The notes beneath the pieces are model-generated. The model did not search any database. It was not told where the DNA came from and saw nothing but the letters and a program-made list of their open reading frames with translations. From assembly GCA_963693315.1 (NCBI GenBank), contig OY856188.1, forward strand, positions 249,259,394 through 249,323,393: 64,000 nt of DNA, read 5' to 3'. This document shows, one piece after another, positions 46,600-58,050 of this stretch. Within the stretch, counting starts at the first letter, position 1. Each line of letters opens with the position of its first letter. Origin of the DNA: Diogma glabrata (Eukaryota > Arthropoda > Insecta > Diptera > Cylindrotomidae). The translations under genes and the position numbers were made by a program.

Positions 46600-47090
46600 A
46601 AATCGAAAGTTCATCCTTGAGGTTTTCGATTTTTTAAATAAAAAAATTTTCTGAAGGCCCCCTTTTTGACATAGAAGAAATTTGTGTTCTGGACGACCAA
46701 AAAAGTCGAAGTTTGAACCGGACCATTTTTAATCGATATCGTAGGGGTATTACAAAATTCGGACAAATTCGAATATAACTCGATCGCCGATGGTTTATAT
46801 ATTTTTGTTAAAATGTTTTAATTAAGTTTAATCTTTCATTCCTAGTTCTTCTCAAAAAAGAATTTTTGAAATAAATCAAAAACTTTATCTTCGCAAGTTA
46901 TAACAAAAATTGTTTTAAAATAGAAAAAAAATCACCTTTCATATGAATACCCCACTCGTCAAAGTCAAAAATGAAATTCTTTCCAAATTTTTACTTCCGA
47001 GACGCGAATAACCGACTGACTGCTATAGTTTTCATTCAATTTTTACAATATTTCTTATAATCAAGAATTTTTTAAAAAATTTTCTTTTGT
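46600..47090 (-). repeat. Repeat family N-like copy, left of LINE-B
   Basis: 46850-47090 is similar, in the same direction, to 52255-52515 on the other side of LINE-B, sharing AAAAATTGTTTT, CGCTATAGT-TTCATTCAAT and ACAATATT-CTATAA-type blocks. Both contain the inverse of the ATTCATATGAAAGG block of the copy at 15.9 kb. Confidence 0.45.
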
Positions 47091-47100
47091 AACGTTCAAA

Positions 47101-47679
47101 GTTGCTCCATAATGCTATCGCCTCCGGTTTTACGTGTTTTTTCCTTGCACGTGTATTAATGATCCAGGGGTGAAGTGAGTGACGCTAAATGATTAGTAAA
47201 TGGGCTGGATCGGCTGAATGTGGGCTGAAGGGTGCCAATAATCGGCCAGGCTGGTGCCCATCCAAATATCTCAGCGCGAATGGAGACGCCTAAATACCGA
47301 GTGTCCTCCAGGTGTATTTTGCTTTGCCCAGTTATCAAAACTCTGACTTGGTCGGCCTACCTTCCCGTGAAACTCGTGGGAACGAAATGGAAAATAATAA
47401 TAAATTTAAAAATAAAAACAAAAACACAAACAAACATAAAAAGCGGGACGTCACCGCGTTGACGAGGGAAACAGGTACAAGTGGCAGGTGTGAGAGCGAG
47501 TCTCCTCGTCATGCTGCTGATGTGTATGTACCGGCGGCAAGTTATACTTCTGTGGCCAGTACCGGTGCAATAGACAGAGAGGTCCATCTCTACCACTTTT
47601 AAGCCAATCCGGTATGCTGGACGACCCACTGAGGCGGGGACTCAGTGGTGCTGGAACTAGGTAGTAAGTAAGGTTTCTC
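47101..47679 (+). promoter_or_regulatory. 5' untranslated region of LINE-B
   Basis: A G/C-richer leader begins directly after the target duplication. It contains a CTTCCCGTGAAACTCGTGGG stem-like block (about 47352-47371). LINE 5' regions carry internal promoters, but no core element could be recognised, so promoter function is inferred from position only. Confidence 0.45.
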
Positions 47680-48470
47680 GTGAAGGGGATGTCTCCAGAG
47701 GACTCTAAAAGTAAGGATCTGGAACGGAAAGGAAAGGTCCCAACCGTCACAGCTGAGAATGTGAAGTGTGCCAGAGAGGCTATAACGCTGCAGGAAAAAG
47801 CAGCAAAGAAGCCTAGGATAGCAACCTGTCAGGACAGAGAGCAAGATCGTCTCAGACCAGGCACCAGCTATGCTAGTATAATTAAACGATTAAGGTGGCT
47901 ATCCTGGATGAGGATTATCCCCAGATTTTGCTTGGCGCAAAGGAGCTAGAGTTAATCGAGGCAGGACTAGTGAACCAACTAGCAATAGGATGTGCTGATC
48001 ACAGGATCGGGTTTAGGGAGATTAATTTCAAACCTGGTAATGTGATGGTAGAGTGTGACATCGAGCAGACGGTAAAATGGCTCGTGTCTGTTTTACCTGA
48101 AGTGAAAGTTGGTAAACATTCACTTGTGACGAAATTCGGAGATTATATTCCAATTTCTTACAAGATTACCGTCTTTCTCCCAAGGAGTGCTGGGCAGACC
48201 AGGGAGAAATAAATCGCACTGCTAGAAGGGAAAAACGCCGGATTGTTCATCAAAGATTGGAAGTTGTCAGGCAACAGGGATGAGGGCACAGGTCAGCTCC
48301 TAACTGGCAAAGACAGCCTTATCGGAGGTAGGGAATACCCTTAACTATCGGATCAGTAAAGTCTCTGTCCACAAGTAGGGCCGCTGCAGAAAGAACGGAG
48401 GAAAAGGCGACTGATCGCATTTCGTGGGATGCCCCTCAGCGACAACCTTAACGATACTTAGTGAGGTGGT
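47680..48470 (+). pseudogene. LINE-B ORF1 (DUF4780-like RNA-binding protein)
   Basis: ORF1 of this LINE type encodes an RNA-binding protein of the ribonucleoprotein particle. The first frame starts MKGMSPEDSKSKDLERKG (47680) and is a charged linker. Near 47890 it shifts into AILDEDYPQILLGAKELELI, followed by INFKPGNVMVECDIEQTVKW and ISYKITVFLPRSAG. After a stop at 48212 come LLEGKNAGLFIKDWKL and GTGQLLTGKDSL. The order (DEDYP, then PG.V.V.C...T..WL, then I.VF.P, then the QN.GL..W.. analogue) matches what I know of DUF4780-type ORF1 proteins. Two breaks make it a pseudogene. Confidence 0.65.
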
Positions 48471-48576
48471 AAATTTCGTTGTCGAAGAGGTGAAAGATGC
48501 TGCTGCAGAGGATTGTAGCAATAAAAAGGGCAGATACGCCCTTTCTGCTCCTCAGAAAGGGTAGATACGCCCCTTT

Positions 48577-49310
48577 TTGAAAACATATAATGGAGGCGGC
48601 ACGAAGATTGTGCGAGGTCCAGTGAATATCCACCACGCCATAGCAGCGTCAGGTATAGTGGCCAGGACATTCACTAAGAATCAACTAGGACTCACGCTGA
48701 TACAGGAACCCTGGATCTATAAAAACAGAGTGAGGGGCATTGCAGTGGACTTAAGCAAAGCGAAGTAAGTATGGGATACTAATCCAAACTCACCCAAAGC
48801 CAGCATTATGATTAGGAAAAACATTAATTATATTTGCCTTTCAGGTTTTTTTTACCAAGGACTTGGTGGCCGTATTAACAGCCATTACACTCGGAGGCAT
48901 TTGCCACCAGGGAGTAGTAGCATCGTCATACTGTGCAAAGGACGGGACACAGATACCGCCTACAGAGGTACAGGGGCTAGTGGAATTGTGCAACAAAAAG
49001 AAGTGGCCTATTATCATCGGTTGTGATGCACAAATGCTCACAACGAGACATGGGAAGTACGGATACAAACCAGCGAGGTGAGTTTCTGGTAAAAAGTTTT
49101 ATTTAAAGAAAACCTTAGCGTGGTTGATGTCGGGAACGCACCCACCCTTGTTACAAGGGCAAGACAGAAAGTGTTAGATTTAACGGTAGGAAGTATCGAA
49201 GTATGTCAGTTCATAAAGAGTATCAAATGAACCCTCCCTGTCAGATCATAGAATAATTCTGTTTGAACTGAATAGTACAAAAGATGAATCTCCCCTATTT
49301 CAGAACCCCA
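48577..49310 (+). pseudogene. LINE-B apurinic-type endonuclease domain
   Basis: This domain nicks target DNA to prime reverse transcription. Pieces in order are GPVNIHHAIAASGIVARTF and LTLIQEPWIYKNRVRG (about 48690-48735; the catalytic Glu is in QEPW). AVLTAITLGGICHQG and PPTEVQGLVELCNKKKWPI with IIGCDAQ follow (about 49000-49030). There the usual GCDANAHH is degraded after the Asp. The last piece, SLSDHRIILFELN (about 49235-49275), contains the SDH catalytic pair. Frame shifts lie near 48770, 48850 and 49080. The motif set identifies the endonuclease firmly although the protein is broken. Confidence 0.75.
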
Positions 49311-49499
49311 AGAACACAAGGTTGGATCGATTTGTGGAAAACCTAAAAGAAGGTCTACAGCTAGTAACTGTAAGAGGGACAGTACAACACTTCACCTTTC
49401 TGGAACTAGCTGTAGCGGAGGTTAACCTGCAATCACGAACGCGTTTGAAGCTTGCTGTCCAATTACTAAGGTAGAAGAGCAGAGGGAAGCGTTTTGGTG

Positions 49500-50640
49500 G
49501 GGCAAAGAGTTGTCAAAATTAAAACCAGAAGTACGGAGACTTTTTAATAGAGAAAAGCAATCCGGAAACTGGGAAGAGTATACAACCTACAAGAAAGAAA
49601 TCAGGAGGGCAAAGAGGGGCAGCTTTAGAACCTTTTGTGATAGTTTCTCGGCAACGCCTGTAGCGGCTAGGCTGTATAAGGCTAAGGACGATGTCGAGAT
49701 TAAAACTTCGTTGAGAGGGCCGGATGAAAGAGTTTGGAAGATGATCAGTAGAGAGCTACTCTTCTTCTAGAAACACACTATCCAAGAAGAATAAGCGCGT
49801 CTACAGAAGACACGGGTAAGAAAAATACTAAAAGATCAAGTCCAGATGACTGGAGGGTGGCTACATCACTTTTTACGGAGGACAGAAGACCAAAGTGGGC
49901 CATAGGCACTTTCCAGCCATACAAATCACCAGGAGTGGAGGTATAGTCCTAGCTGTCCTGCAGAGGAGGCAGAAAAGACTGTTACCGTACCTTCTGGGCA
50001 TCTTCAGGAGCAGTCTGGCGCTTGGGCATATTTTAGAACCATGACGAACGGTAAAAGTGATATTTATTCCGAAATTAGGTAAGAAAGATGTCACTCAGCC
50101 GAAGTCTCATAGATCCATTAGTTTAACATATTTCATGTTAAAAACGATTGAAAAGGTGATCAACAACTACATACAAACCAAAACCTTGGTGAGATCACCT
50201 CTGCAAGATAGTCAAAACGCATACAAAACGGGCAGATCAACGGAAACCGCGCTGTTTAGGTTGACGAAAGAATTAATGGAGGCGGTGGGCAACAAAGAAG
50301 TTTCTGTCCGTGCCTTCCTGGACATTAAAGAAGCATTTGATAAAACCTCACATGGAGCGATCAGGAAGACTCTAGGTGAGAAAAAGGTTAACAACACCAC
50401 TATTGACTAGATGTGTGAGATGTTGAGAACAAGAGTATCAGAAACTAAGACTGGGGATTGCAAAAGCAACCTTGGTACCACTAGGGGCTGTCCACGAGGG
50501 GGGTCTTACCACCACTTCATATGGAGTCTAGTTTTGAATGATATTCTAACTATATTAAGTAACCAGGGCATTAAATGTCTTTGGTACGTGGATGGCATTG
50601 CAGAGTACAGAGGGGACTGAATCTGATAGATACTTGGTGC
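49500..50640 (+). pseudogene. LINE-B reverse transcriptase
   Basis: An upstream linker frame (49510-49770) is basic and charged (EYTTYKKEIRRAKRGSF). The RT proper is readable in three frames: PKLGKKDVTQPKSHRSISLT near 50066, DSQNAYKTGRSTETALF near 50208, and FLDIKEAFDKTSHGAI near 50314-50360 (first Asp). RGCPRGGSYHHFIWSLVLND follows near 50483. The active site reads WYVDGIAEYRG near 50583 where YADDIA is expected, so one catalytic aspartate is changed. Thumb sequence (CKNLAGKTSG) follows at 50815-51000. Confidence 0.8.
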
Positions 50641-51236
50641 ATATCTGTTGCACTAAAACTCAATCTGAGTAAAACCATGATAACTCCCGATCACCAAGAA
50701 CTTAACATGAAACCCATCATAATAAGGAGCTTCATAATTTAATCTGCACAGAAGACTTATTGTCTAGGAGTAATTATTGATAGCAAACTCCTGTGGAGAA
50801 GCAACATTAAAACAGTGGTAAACAAAACCGGAAGAGGTTTAATGATATGCAAAAACCTTGCGGGTAAAACATCGGGGTGCAGCCCAGGTATCCTAAGGTG
50901 GATGTATACTGGACGAGCACTAATAGAGCGGTTGCATGGAGCCAAAGAGCCCAGCTTAATGCTGGGAAAACTAAATTGGAAAAGGTGCAGAGCCTGTGCT
51001 AGGATATATTTGCATAACGTGGGCAATGAGGACATGTCTTACAGCATCAATAGAGATGTGGTTAGAACTGGTTCCACTTCACTTGCAGATTAAGATCGCA
51101 GCTAGGGAAACCATACTTTTAGCATACAGGGTATGGGTTGGGGAAAGATCATAAAGTCTCCATATCGGGATAGCTTGAGTTTCGTAAAGATGGAGCGATT
51201 AAGTAGTACAACTTCGATAAGAAATATACATCGCAG

Positions 51237-51680
51237 TTGTGCAAAAAAGCGGCGTGGAGCAGTGAATACACTACGTACCATCTGAATAACGATGTTGTCA
51301 AATTGTACGCGGATGGGTCAAAAACCGAGGTAGGGGTGGGCGCAGGGGTATTTGGACCCAAAACCAAATACTTTAAACCCATGGGCACCTACCTCAGCAC
51401 CTTCCAGGCTGAGATTTGTGCAATCGAAAGATGCGCAAATTTGTTCTTAAGAAGGAAATATAAGAATAAGAGAATTGCCATCTTATCAGACAGCCAAGCT
51501 GCAATCAATGCGTTAATCTCATACACCATCACATCCCAAATTGTTGAAAACTATGTGAGCAAGCTAAATAAGCTTGGGAATAATAACAAAGTTTAGTTTA
51601 CTGGATACCTGGTCATGCGGGTATCGCAGGTAATGAGAAAACCGACAGATTAGCAAGACGAGGTGCTTTAACATCGTTTG
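51237..51680 (+). pseudogene. LINE-B RNase H domain
   Basis: RNase H degrades the RNA strand during second-strand synthesis. The frame at 51237-51596 carries KLYADGSKTEVGVGAGVFGP (first Asp), FQAEICAIERCANLF (Glu) and IAILSDSQAAINAL (second Asp), all acids retained. The frame closes at 51596. A one-base shift continues it as YWIPGHAGIAGNEKTDRLA, the conserved last motif, to about 51663. It is the best preserved domain of the element. Confidence 0.85.
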
Positions 51681-51819
51681 TTGTCCCGCAGTCCTTTTAT
51701 GAACTGGAGACTAAAGCCATCCACGAAAGGATGGAGGAAGCATTTATGACAGATTGGTTCAAAGCCTGGAATAACACCGATGGTCTAAGGCAATCGAAGG
51801 AGTTGATTGGATCGTTCAA

Positions 51820-52130
51820 TCAAAAGAAAGCAGTAATGTGCTGTAGGTTAAATAGAAATAAGCTAAGAATACTGACAGGGGTTCTTACAGGACACTGTTA
51901 ACTAAGAAAACACATTAATTACATAAGGGTGGAGCAGGGAGACGAATGTAGATTTTGTCCGTTGGACGAAAAGATCCCAGCTCATCTTCTTAAAGATTAT
52001 GGAGCCTTGATCTACACGAGAAGGTTTCATCTGGAGGAGTGGTACATTGACTGGTATGACTTGCATAAACTTAACCCGCTTCATATCCTGAAGTTCCTGA
52101 AGGAGGCTGGATTGGAGGAGGAGCTCTAAC
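51820..52130 (+). pseudogene. LINE-B C-terminal Cys/His tail
   Basis: LRILTGVLTGHC (51865-51900) is followed by DECRFCPLDEKIPAHLLKD (51938-51990), matching the C..C....E....H..C tail of these LINEs except that the last cysteine is lost. LHILKFLKEAGLEEEL (52075-52126) and a stop codon end the protein. The 97-base 3' untranslated region leads to the tandem tail. Confidence 0.7.
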
Positions 52131-52254
52131 TATAGATCATTTACATTCACATACGATAGATAATTTTGATCGGAGTATAAATTTAACTACCAAATTTTAA
52201 TATAATATAATCTAATCTAATCTAACGTTTAAACTTAAGGCAGGATGACAGGAA

Positions 52255-52515
52255 AAAAAATTACAAATTTTTCAGAATGAGTCGAAAACTGTGCTTTCGA
52301 AAATTACAAGAAAAATTGTTTTGAACTAGAAAAAAATTCATCTTTTATATAACACCTCATTCATCAAGGTCAAAAATAATTTTTTTCTTCAAAATTTCCA
52401 CTCCTAACCCTCTCCACATAACATTTCATACGATTAGTCGGATCGCTATAGTCTTCATTCAATCTTTACAACATTTACTATAACCGTGAATTTTTCAAAT
52501 TTTTTTGAGAACAAA
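52255..52515 (-). repeat. Repeat family N-like copy, right of LINE-B
   Basis: Diverged direct-repeat partner of 46850-47090. The two copies differ far more than target duplications would, so they existed as neighbouring copies before LINE-B inserted next to them. Confidence 0.5.
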
Positions 52516-53660
52516 ATTGCCGAACCCACAAATTTAAACTGATTGAAATCAACTATGGGCGCGAGTATCCTTAGCGTGTCAAGATTGCTTATGGTAATTC
52601 TGACCTATCGTTACACTGTCGTCCAAAACACGATTTTCAACAATAAGAAATAAGGGAACAATAAGATTTGTCAAACATATTTAATAGAAAGAGAACTGTC
52701 AAATGAATAGAAAGAAAGCTACCTAAGTTTATACAGCTATATTATTAAAATGCTTTACAAAAAGGTTAAGGTGTCAGTTGAGCCAAATAGTATCTGCATT
52801 TTAAAATTTAATTACCTAATTAACGAAATAAAGTAAAGTGCCAGCATGGCATACAATAAGCAGGACAAAGAAATTCAACTCTCATCTTTGAGAACATCTA
52901 CCTCTTAATATCTTCTGCTAATCAGGCCCCGTTCAATCAACCTGAGATAATTTGTTCTAGCGAGAATAAAAAACCGAAGATTATTAGCACATTTTGTAAA
53001 TACGATCATATTTGAGGTTATACACCAATCCTGCAGAATCCGGGATGAAACATATGGGTCAGATGGTACTGGTAGAGAAAATGACGCTCACCCATACTGC
53101 TCATCACACATTATTTCCTATGACAGGTTTGAGTGGTTCCTTAATTGAGTAGTTTTTTGAAAAATGAGTGAAAGGAAAAAGGTTAGATTTGTGTGAATTT
53201 TTTGGTAGCCGTAAGAATTGAAAAAAAAACATCTTTGTAAATCTTACTGCTAAACGTTGTTAATCGAACAAAACTTCAACATACACCACATTCTCCATGA
53301 CCTTTCCGGTTCTAGCAATATTTTAATGAGTGTATATAGTATTATTTTAACAAGTGTTTAATTCGACTCTTATAACATTGAATTCCAAATCTTATAACAG
53401 CTTTATATTTCTTTGTTTAAATTTGAACACGATTTTTATATCCAATAACAACAAAAAAAGCTCAAAAATAAAATATTCGTCTGTGTTGTGATTACAGTTT
53501 TTTATTTATTATTTTTATGTTTCAAAGTTGTTGCAATTAAAATACCATTACAGATTCAACAACCGTGAATACCAGTTTTACTAAATTATTATTATTGTTA
53601 CAATTAAGTATAGCTAGTTGCATTAGTTAAAGTTTTTGTTTTTGAATTATAAGAAATAAT
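52516..53660. other. Spacer, no gene recognised
   Basis: Mixed composition up to about 53110 and A/T-rich after. No frame or RNA gene could be identified. Confidence 0.4.
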
Positions 53661-53669
53661 TCTTCTAGT

Positions 53670-54074
53670 TCTTTTCATGTTTTACAACGAAATGTGACAA
53701 ATTGTTGGAATTTCTTAAATGTTTTTGGATTAGTTGAATTAATAACGCTATTAACAATTTTAGTTCAGTTTTATATGAATACTGTTACGTGTAATTTCAA
53801 AGAACTTAATAAAATAACATTATTTTGTCTAAGTCTAGTATATTGGATACTAATCTCAGTAAGAACGTTGTTCAAAATAGCACTTCTGACGAACCAAACA
53901 GCAGAACAAATTTTTTTACCAAGCAAAAGCATTTTCACTAAAATTGTAATGAAAAAGTTTGTATGTGAAATATATAAAACACTTGTCTGTGAAATATATT
54001 TCAACGACATGATATCATTAAGGGTTTGCATAGAGAAAAAAATTCCAGATTACATCATCAAAGTTGATTGTTGA
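53670..54074 (+). pseudogene. Gustatory-receptor-like fragment (insect chemoreceptor)
   Basis: An open stretch of about 135 codons follows ATTCTTCTAG, a plausible splice acceptor at 53669. The protein has two strongly hydrophobic segments, LNVFGLVELITLLTILVQF and LFCLSLVYWILISVRTLF. A polar stretch ALLTNQTAEQIFLPSKSI follows, then a charged region with FVCEIYKTLVCEI. The layout resembles the fifth and sixth membrane segments and following loop of insect gustatory receptors (7-TM taste/odour channels). The diagnostic C-terminal TYLV/QF segment is not present, because the frame ends in the arm of a foldback at 54061. Assignment is by eye only. Confidence 0.35.
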
Positions 54075-54507
54075 TAAAATCGTAGATTTTTTTATATCTC
54101 ATGAATAATGCATACTTAAAAAACCATATAATGATCATTTTTGGTCTAAAACGTATATTTTGAAAAAAAAAAGCTTGCAAATCTTCGTAACTCATAAAAA
54201 ATATAATTAATAAGGATGACGAAAAAGTACTAACTTTCTTCTTCTGCTATGGAATAAAAGGAATAAAATATAATCATGAAAAGAAATAAGCAAAATTAGT
54301 AATTGTTCGTTATACGAAGTTCGAAGAATTTCGAGATTTTTTTTTTCAAAATATCATCAAAAATAAACATTTTAGACAAAAAATGACTAAGAACGTTTTA
54401 ATAGAAAATTAAATTTCCCACAAAAAAGGATATGCATGATTTTTTTGAAATATGCATATAGCATGAAATATTTAAAAAATTCTACGATTTTATCAAAAAA
54501 TCAACTT
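54061..54507. mobile_element. Inverted-repeat element at the end of the receptor-like frame
   Basis: 54061-54114 and 54451-54507 are complementary over about 55 bases with few mismatches and small gaps (AAGTTGATT, GATAAAATCGTAGA, ATGCATA). The 336-base interior includes AAGGATGACGAAAAAGTACT, which also occurs in the hAT element at 9921-9940. No target duplication is clear and no transposase is encoded. Confidence 0.55.
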
Positions 54508-54509
54508 CG

Positions 54510-55400
54510 AAGATTTTGCGGCAAGTGTTCTTTTTATTTAAAAAAAATATGTGTTTTTTCACCAAAATGGGAAAATTTAATTTTTAACGACCATTCTAGC
54601 CTACATTCATGTTTGAACTTCTTAGATCTGAAAACTTAAAACTGTAACTTATCTACACAAACAAAAATAAATGAAATCTGCCAAAAAGACATAAAAAATA
54701 GAAAATATGGAGGTTTCTGGAAATATGTTACTCCGTTAAAATTTCAATTTTTTAAAAATGTTTTCGTTTAGATGACAAGTATCCATAACGCACATTAAGC
54801 ATGGGAGAGTTAGTTTTGGTTATATTGATCTTAAATTTTGTAATTTGTAGATAAGCGGAAACGAGACGAGGACGAGACATATTACTCAGTTTGGTCAAAG
54901 ATTGGTCCCAGCTAGTGCTCATGGGAGTTTATTGCTAGACGAGCAGTGTGAGAGAACGGGTTTCGTGGAAGCATAAGCGTTTTTATTTCAGCTGAACAAT
55001 TGCCATAGTAGTATTGGCAAATTCCACAGAGGACTGCGATATTGCGTGTATGATCGAGGGTATCCAAAAAGTTTGTTAAATTAGCATCATCAACTAGGTT
55101 GAATTCTATCTAATGCTAGTTGTAATATCTGAAAACCTCAATGCTGAATGAACGAATGAACTAAGCCAAGATAAGGAAAAATTTGAGATTATTATTACAG
55201 CTCAGGATTTCCCTGATTTTTTCACGGATTTTCTGGTTGTCCAGACGTTTGACATTGTTTATGACGTTTTTGGCATGAATGAATGAGCGTATCTCAGCGC
55301 AATTGCATCTACCTTTTTTTCTAATGATAAACTTGCCCAGCTATTATTAATTAAACAGTCATTTATAGCACACCAGTTTGCATGTTGTGCTTTGTAGTTC
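54510..55400. other. Spacer, no gene recognised
   Basis: A/T-rich to 54770, then more mixed. 54890-55060 contains readable but unidentifiable frames. Confidence 0.35.
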
Positions 55401-55686
55401 CACGTCAAATAGACTTGGCACTTTGACGCAGTGATGGGGGTCAGTAGCAGTGATCTTAAGAGCTAAAACGGCAAAGTCACCATGCCGTTAGGTCCTCGGT
55501 GAGAATCGAAGCCAAGATCAAGTCCAAAACCCAAAGCTAAGGTAGACACGTACGAGCTGATAGCTTAGAATGGTAAAGGGGATACTTGAGTACTAGTACT
55601 TCCTCCAGTTTCAATATAGCTTTACCACAGCACAGGGCTCTGTTGTGGCGTACCTTTTTACTCCCTAATTTTCATCCATCCACTCT

Positions 55687-56765
55687 ATGGCTATTTTTTT
55701 ACTTAATAATAAAGACGAGATCGATGCTTCTCTAAACGAACCACCTAACCCATTAAATGCAAACTCGTGTTCGCCAGACTCGAAGATCATGCCTGGTTTA
55801 TCGGCACATCTTCATTTCGGCAACATAAACACAAGCATTAACGATAGTAAAGCTATCTCACCTACCTCTAAGGTTGTGTCAGAAATGATATACCGTGAGC
55901 CAACCACAAAGAGTGCTCCGGCATGTCTCACATTCCGCTCCAGAATCAGCAATCGGGACCGCATGTGACTCAGATTCCGACAGTAGCTCTGAAATGTCAG
56001 AAGTAACCATCACGTTGGATATACAACAAAAGGTAGCCAATATCAAGGTGTCCAATACAGTCGGACTAATTGTCCTGAAACCGAATGTCCCTTGATCTGA
56101 CAATCAGCCCTAATACCTTCTTGCCACAAACAGTAAGCACAAGAGGGCAATAATAAAGAAAGGCCTCTCTGAAGAGGAAGCCATTAAAGTCTGTGCCCTT
56201 TCCAAATCTATTGACTTGGCTACGCTGCTTAAAGGTGGTATTCCTAAAGAGCTAACTCTGAAGGTAGGAGATTGAACGAGTGACACAAGTATCATGAGTA
56301 GCAAGGGGGTCCGATCCGTGGCATCGCCGGACTCTCCACTGTCAGCTACACCTGGTACTAAACAGCACAAGTCATCTGCCAGTGACCGACCACGGCATGA
56401 GCTAGGGGACACTGCAAGCAATGTTGTGAGTACAATGGTACCTCCAACATTCAGGGATGTTACAATCAAAGTCTACATCGCTGCTGAAGACTTTCCAACC
56501 ACCCTCCTGAGATCTGAGCAACTCAGCGAACTAAAAGGAGAACTCATGGATTTGGTAGTAGAGCAAAAATCCAAGGTAATTAGACCTCACTTCGAAGGCT
56601 GCTACCAAAAAATGGTTGGTGACTTCTTAACTGACTCGATAAAATATCTGTGCAGTGAGTTGCAAATGCGGTACAGAGAAGGATTTAGCGATGTTGGTGT
56701 ACTGTTGAGAAGGATCTTGTGATTATGGTGCTCATTCCTGACCCTGCATCTGAGAAACATTTTAA
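55687..56765 (+). pseudogene. LINE-D ORF1 (DUF4780-like)
   Basis: Frames at 55687-55968, 55895-56095 and 56294-56722 chain into one ORF1. An N-terminal low-complexity part leads to the acidic/serine run SDSDSSSEMSEV, then KGLSEEEAIKVCALSKSIDL, then a linker. The conserved core follows: VYIAAEDFPTTLLRSEQLSE, then RPHFEGCYQKMVGDF and DSIKYL. This aligns in order with the DEDYP...VKW core of LINE-B ORF1, supporting the DUF4780-type assignment. The protein continues after 56722 in another frame to about 56765. No zinc knuckles are visible. Confidence 0.6.
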
Positions 56766-57169
56766 AAGTTGCAAATTCAGGTTAAATTGGATGTTCGGTG
56801 CGATTCATGCAAGAACCGCAAAGATCAGAAAGCCAAACCAACATAATACTGCAATACCGAAAGAAGTAGTACCGAGTTCTACCGAGTAACTCGTAGCACT
56901 ACTTCAGAGCTTTAAGGCGCAAGTGAAGTACAATCCACATCTGCTTCTGTAAGGAGCCTTTCTAGTTCGGTGTCCGCTAACCTGCAAACATAAATAACCA
57001 AATCCTCCTCAAGCAGAGTACAATCAACAATCATGCAAGTGCCAAAATCACCAACTTAACCCCGAACGAACGAACTGTTGCGTTCAAGGGAACTAAGACA
57101 GCGCCACGCAATAATTATGACCTACCGAAGACTCCCGCTGGACCACCATAGCCGTCTGGATATAAAAAA

Positions 57170-57364
57170 TGCCTGAAGTAAGCTGCGTTCAAATTAACCT
57201 GCATCAGTCAGCAATGGTATCAGCTAATTTGAACCGCTTTATCCAGCAGGATGCTCACAATATTGTGTTCATCCAGGAACTATGGTCAGACAGGAAAAGA
57301 CAGTAGTAATAACATCAACACAAAAGATGAGTCCCTGCTCCAATAGCTATATAGAAATAACATG
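57170..57364 (+). pseudogene. LINE-D endonuclease, N-terminal piece
   Basis: KMPEVSCVQINLHQSAMVSA (57167 on) and LNRFIQQDAHNIVFIQELW match the start of the LINE endonuclease up to the QEPW site, here QELW with the catalytic Glu kept. The frame ends in a stop within 15 codons. The composite insertion begins at 57365, and the following catalytic segments are missing on the other side as well. Confidence 0.7.
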
Positions 57365-58050
57365 TTACCCAGGTTAGAAATGCCAAGGCTTATAGAATGG
57401 GCCAAGCTTGGCCCAAGCTTGGAAAACTAAGAAATGATTATCAAGGCATGGTCAAGCCTTAGTCTGATACATTTTGTCATACTAAGCCAATGGTTTAAAT
57501 AAATAAATGTAAATTGTATCTTTTGACTACTATATTTAGTTTTGGGCCAAGCTTGGTTCACTGTTGAAACAAATTTATTGTAATTGTTATATAATTTCAG
57601 CATTTGTGCAACGATGAACTGTATCCAACAAATTTACAATATATGAGGAAATTCCACTACAATAAACGGGTAATAAAAGGCTAAGGGGCCAGACCTGCGC
57701 CAAGCAACAGCTTTCGGGGTTTTGGCCAGACTTAATATTTTCAAACGGCCCAAGTTTGTGCCAAGTTTGGACTGATGTCCTTGGGCCATGTCTGGCAAAT
57801 AAGACTTGGGCTAGATCTACCAAACTAATTTTTTTTCCAGACCTCCTTTAAATGTGTGGAAAGAAGTTGTTGAAAGAGTAACATTTATAAAATTAGAGAA
57901 AAGCTTAAAATGACTTGCACATGTTTACACTACATTAGGCTAGTAAATAATGCGTAACATAATAAACTGAATCTTGGTTCAGTTTAGGCATTTACAACTG
58001 GCCCAGACTGTAACCAAAGTTAGCTAGCCAAGGATTATACTGCATTATAC

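Larger units (their letters stand above)
47101..52223 (+). mobile_element. LINE-B, complete-length RNase H-bearing LINE
   Basis: A 5.1-kb non-LTR retrotransposon with 5' untranslated region, ORF1 and an ORF2 carrying endonuclease, RT, RNase H and a C-terminal Cys/His tail. It is bounded by a 10-base target duplication: AACGTTCAAA at 47091-47100 and AACGTTTAAA at 52224-52233, one mismatch. The 3' end is a short ATCTA-type tandem tail (52203-52223). Domain order and RNase H suggest the I/LOA-like group of insect LINEs. Many stops and frameshifts show it is dead. Confidence 0.85.

Noticed and set aside
46905..52515. The flanking direct repeats as long terminal repeats of LINE-B
   Set aside because: The two copies are too diverged and lie outside the 10-base target duplication that bounds the LINE; they belong to an older repeat family.
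53694..54031. Minus-strand frame 53771-54031 as a gene
   Set aside because: It is the antisense of the receptor-like plus-strand frame, which has the more convincing membrane-segment layout.
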